Shown: positions 32,932 through 33,355 of the stretch, in pieces
Layout: each line of letters opens with the position of its first letter
Position numbering within the stretch: the first letter of the stretch is position 1
Source: an uncultured Clostridia bacterium
GTDB taxonomy: Bacteria; Bacillota; Clostridia; TANB77; CAG-508
Direction of reading: 5' to 3'
Length of the DNA stretch: 33,355 nt
NCBI GenBank assembly: GCA_949045875.1
Contig: CARPYP010000019.1
Location: forward strand, 1 to 33,355
Program-made: the position numbers and the translations under genes
Notes under the pieces: model-generated
Database searches by the model: none
What the model saw: the letters and a program-made list of their open reading frames with translations, nothing else
What the model was told of the DNA's origin: nothing

Positions 32932-32947
32932 GTAGGGGCGACATTGC
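32932..32947 (+). repeat. Truncated GTARGGGC-family unit
   Basis: GTAGGGGCGACATTGC has the left arm of the palindrome family but no matching right arm, so it appears to be a fragment. Confidence 0.5.
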
Positions 32948-32990
32948 TTATTCATATTAATACAACTAGCTTGTAGTAAGAGTTATAAAC

Positions 32991-33019
32991 TTGCAATATT
33001 ATGTAAAATATGCTAAAAT
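32991..33019 (+). promoter_or_regulatory. Promoter of the right-edge gene
   Basis: TTGCAA (32991-32996), 17 bp, TAAAAT (33014-33019) with TG one base before. The 63-nt leader can fold AGTAAGT (33023-33029) with ACTTATT (33051-33057) and ends in A7T8 just before AGGAGG. Confidence 0.65.
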
Positions 33020-33088
33020 TAGAGTAAGTGGTGTCGAGTGCACTTAAGTAACTTATTAAAAAAATTTTTTTTAGGAGGAGAGAGAGAT

Positions 33089-33355
33089 ATGACATTAGCA
33101 TTAAAAATTAGGACTGCCAGGTTGCGAAATGCAACTTGGGAAAGGCGGCAAATGGTAGGTTTAATTAAAGATAGTGAATCTACCATCATAAATGGCATCG
33201 CGACTGTAGGATGCCTAGCTGCCTTAGGATCTACAGTCACAGTAGCTCCAACTGTTGATACTACTATAGTAATGCAGACAGTAGCTAAAGCGGAAGCAGA
33301 GGCAGCAACTAAAGCAGAAGCAGAGGCAGCAGCTAAAGCAGAAGCAGAGGCAGCA
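33089..33355 (+). CDS. Secreted Lys/Ala/Glu-repeat protein, 5' part only
   Basis: Eighty-nine codons are present before the window edge and the frame is open. The start MTLALKIRTARLRNATWERR is basic. A long hydrophobic stretch (about 35-66, INGIATVGCLAALGSTVTVA) looks like a signal peptide or anchor with an extended N-region. From about residue 67 an 8-residue unit repeats (KAEAEAAT, KAEAEAAA, KAEAEAA), encoded by near-identical 24-bp units. AGGAGGAG stands 8 nt before the ATG. G+C is visibly higher than in all neighbouring genes. Such repeats are usually linkers or helical stalks in wall-associated proteins, and the functional domain lies beyond the window. I do not recognise the family. Confidence 0.75.
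   Translation, partial: MTLALKIRTARLRNATWERRQMVGLIKDSESTIINGIATVGCLAALGSTVTVAPTVDTTIVMQTVAKAEAEAATKAEAEAAAKAEAEAA

Noticed and set aside
33019..33240. Minus-strand frame over the start of the right-edge gene
   Set aside because: The plus strand has the promoter, AGGAGG and a signal-like sequence; the minus frame has none of these.
33290..33355. CRISPR-like regular repeat
   Set aside because: The 24-bp units are contiguous, without spacers, and are in a reading frame coding for an amino-acid repeat.

Overview
The window is 33 kb of very AT-rich DNA (roughly 30% G+C by eye) from a Gram-positive, clostridia-like member of the Bacillota. The supporting evidence is the hrcA-grpE-dnaK-dnaJ order under CIRCE operators, a YtxC-type sporulation-family protein, a LiaF/DUF4097 pair, AGGAGG-type ribosome binding sites, and rpsB-tsf near pyrH-frr-uppS-cdsA-rseP. 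It is mostly a housekeeping region. The unusual material lies between genes, in several short palindromic repeats, and in a few altered proteins.

Layout. Positions 1-4950 are on the minus strand: dapA, an HD-domain hydrolase and dapB (lysine/diaminopimelate synthesis), preceded by a ytxC-like gene plus an SPFH/band-7 membrane protein, and a small zinc-ribbon/HTH protein. From about 5000 the plus strand takes over with a divergent Fur-family regulator and the heat-shock operon hrcA-grpE-dnaK-dnaJ (5.7-10.7 kb). A small minus-strand gene (10753-11028) converges on dnaJ. The 557-bp gap at 11107-11663 holds a 343-bp MITE-like element with 18-bp terminal inverted repeats, then the rpsB promoter and a foldable leader. 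rpsB and tsf follow, then carA and carB (carbamoyl phosphate synthase).

The 424-bp gap at 17875-18298 holds two hairpins and a possible minus-strand small RNA. After it come pyrH, frr, ispA, uppS, cdsA and rseP (UMP kinase, ribosome recycling, isoprenoid/undecaprenyl and CDP-diglyceride synthesis, site-2 protease), then mutL, miaA and a HlyD-like membrane protein. The comM-like gene, a frameshifted dprA and yraN form a DNA-uptake/processing group. The right end has a truncated glycosyltransferase-like membrane protein, a LiaF-like/DUF4097 envelope-stress pair, and the start of a secreted Ala/Glu/Lys-repeat protein cut by the window edge.

Best leads: the site-2 protease appears to lack its PDZ domain; the Fur-family protein keeps its four-cysteine zinc site but lacks the regulatory-metal histidines; the heat-shock promoter is sandwiched between two CIRCE boxes; a GTARGGGC-type palindrome family sits at many gene junctions, once inside a perfect 12-bp direct repeat; and there is one candidate small RNA and one candidate r-protein S2 leader. 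I found no CRISPR array, tRNA, rRNA, phage or complete defence system.
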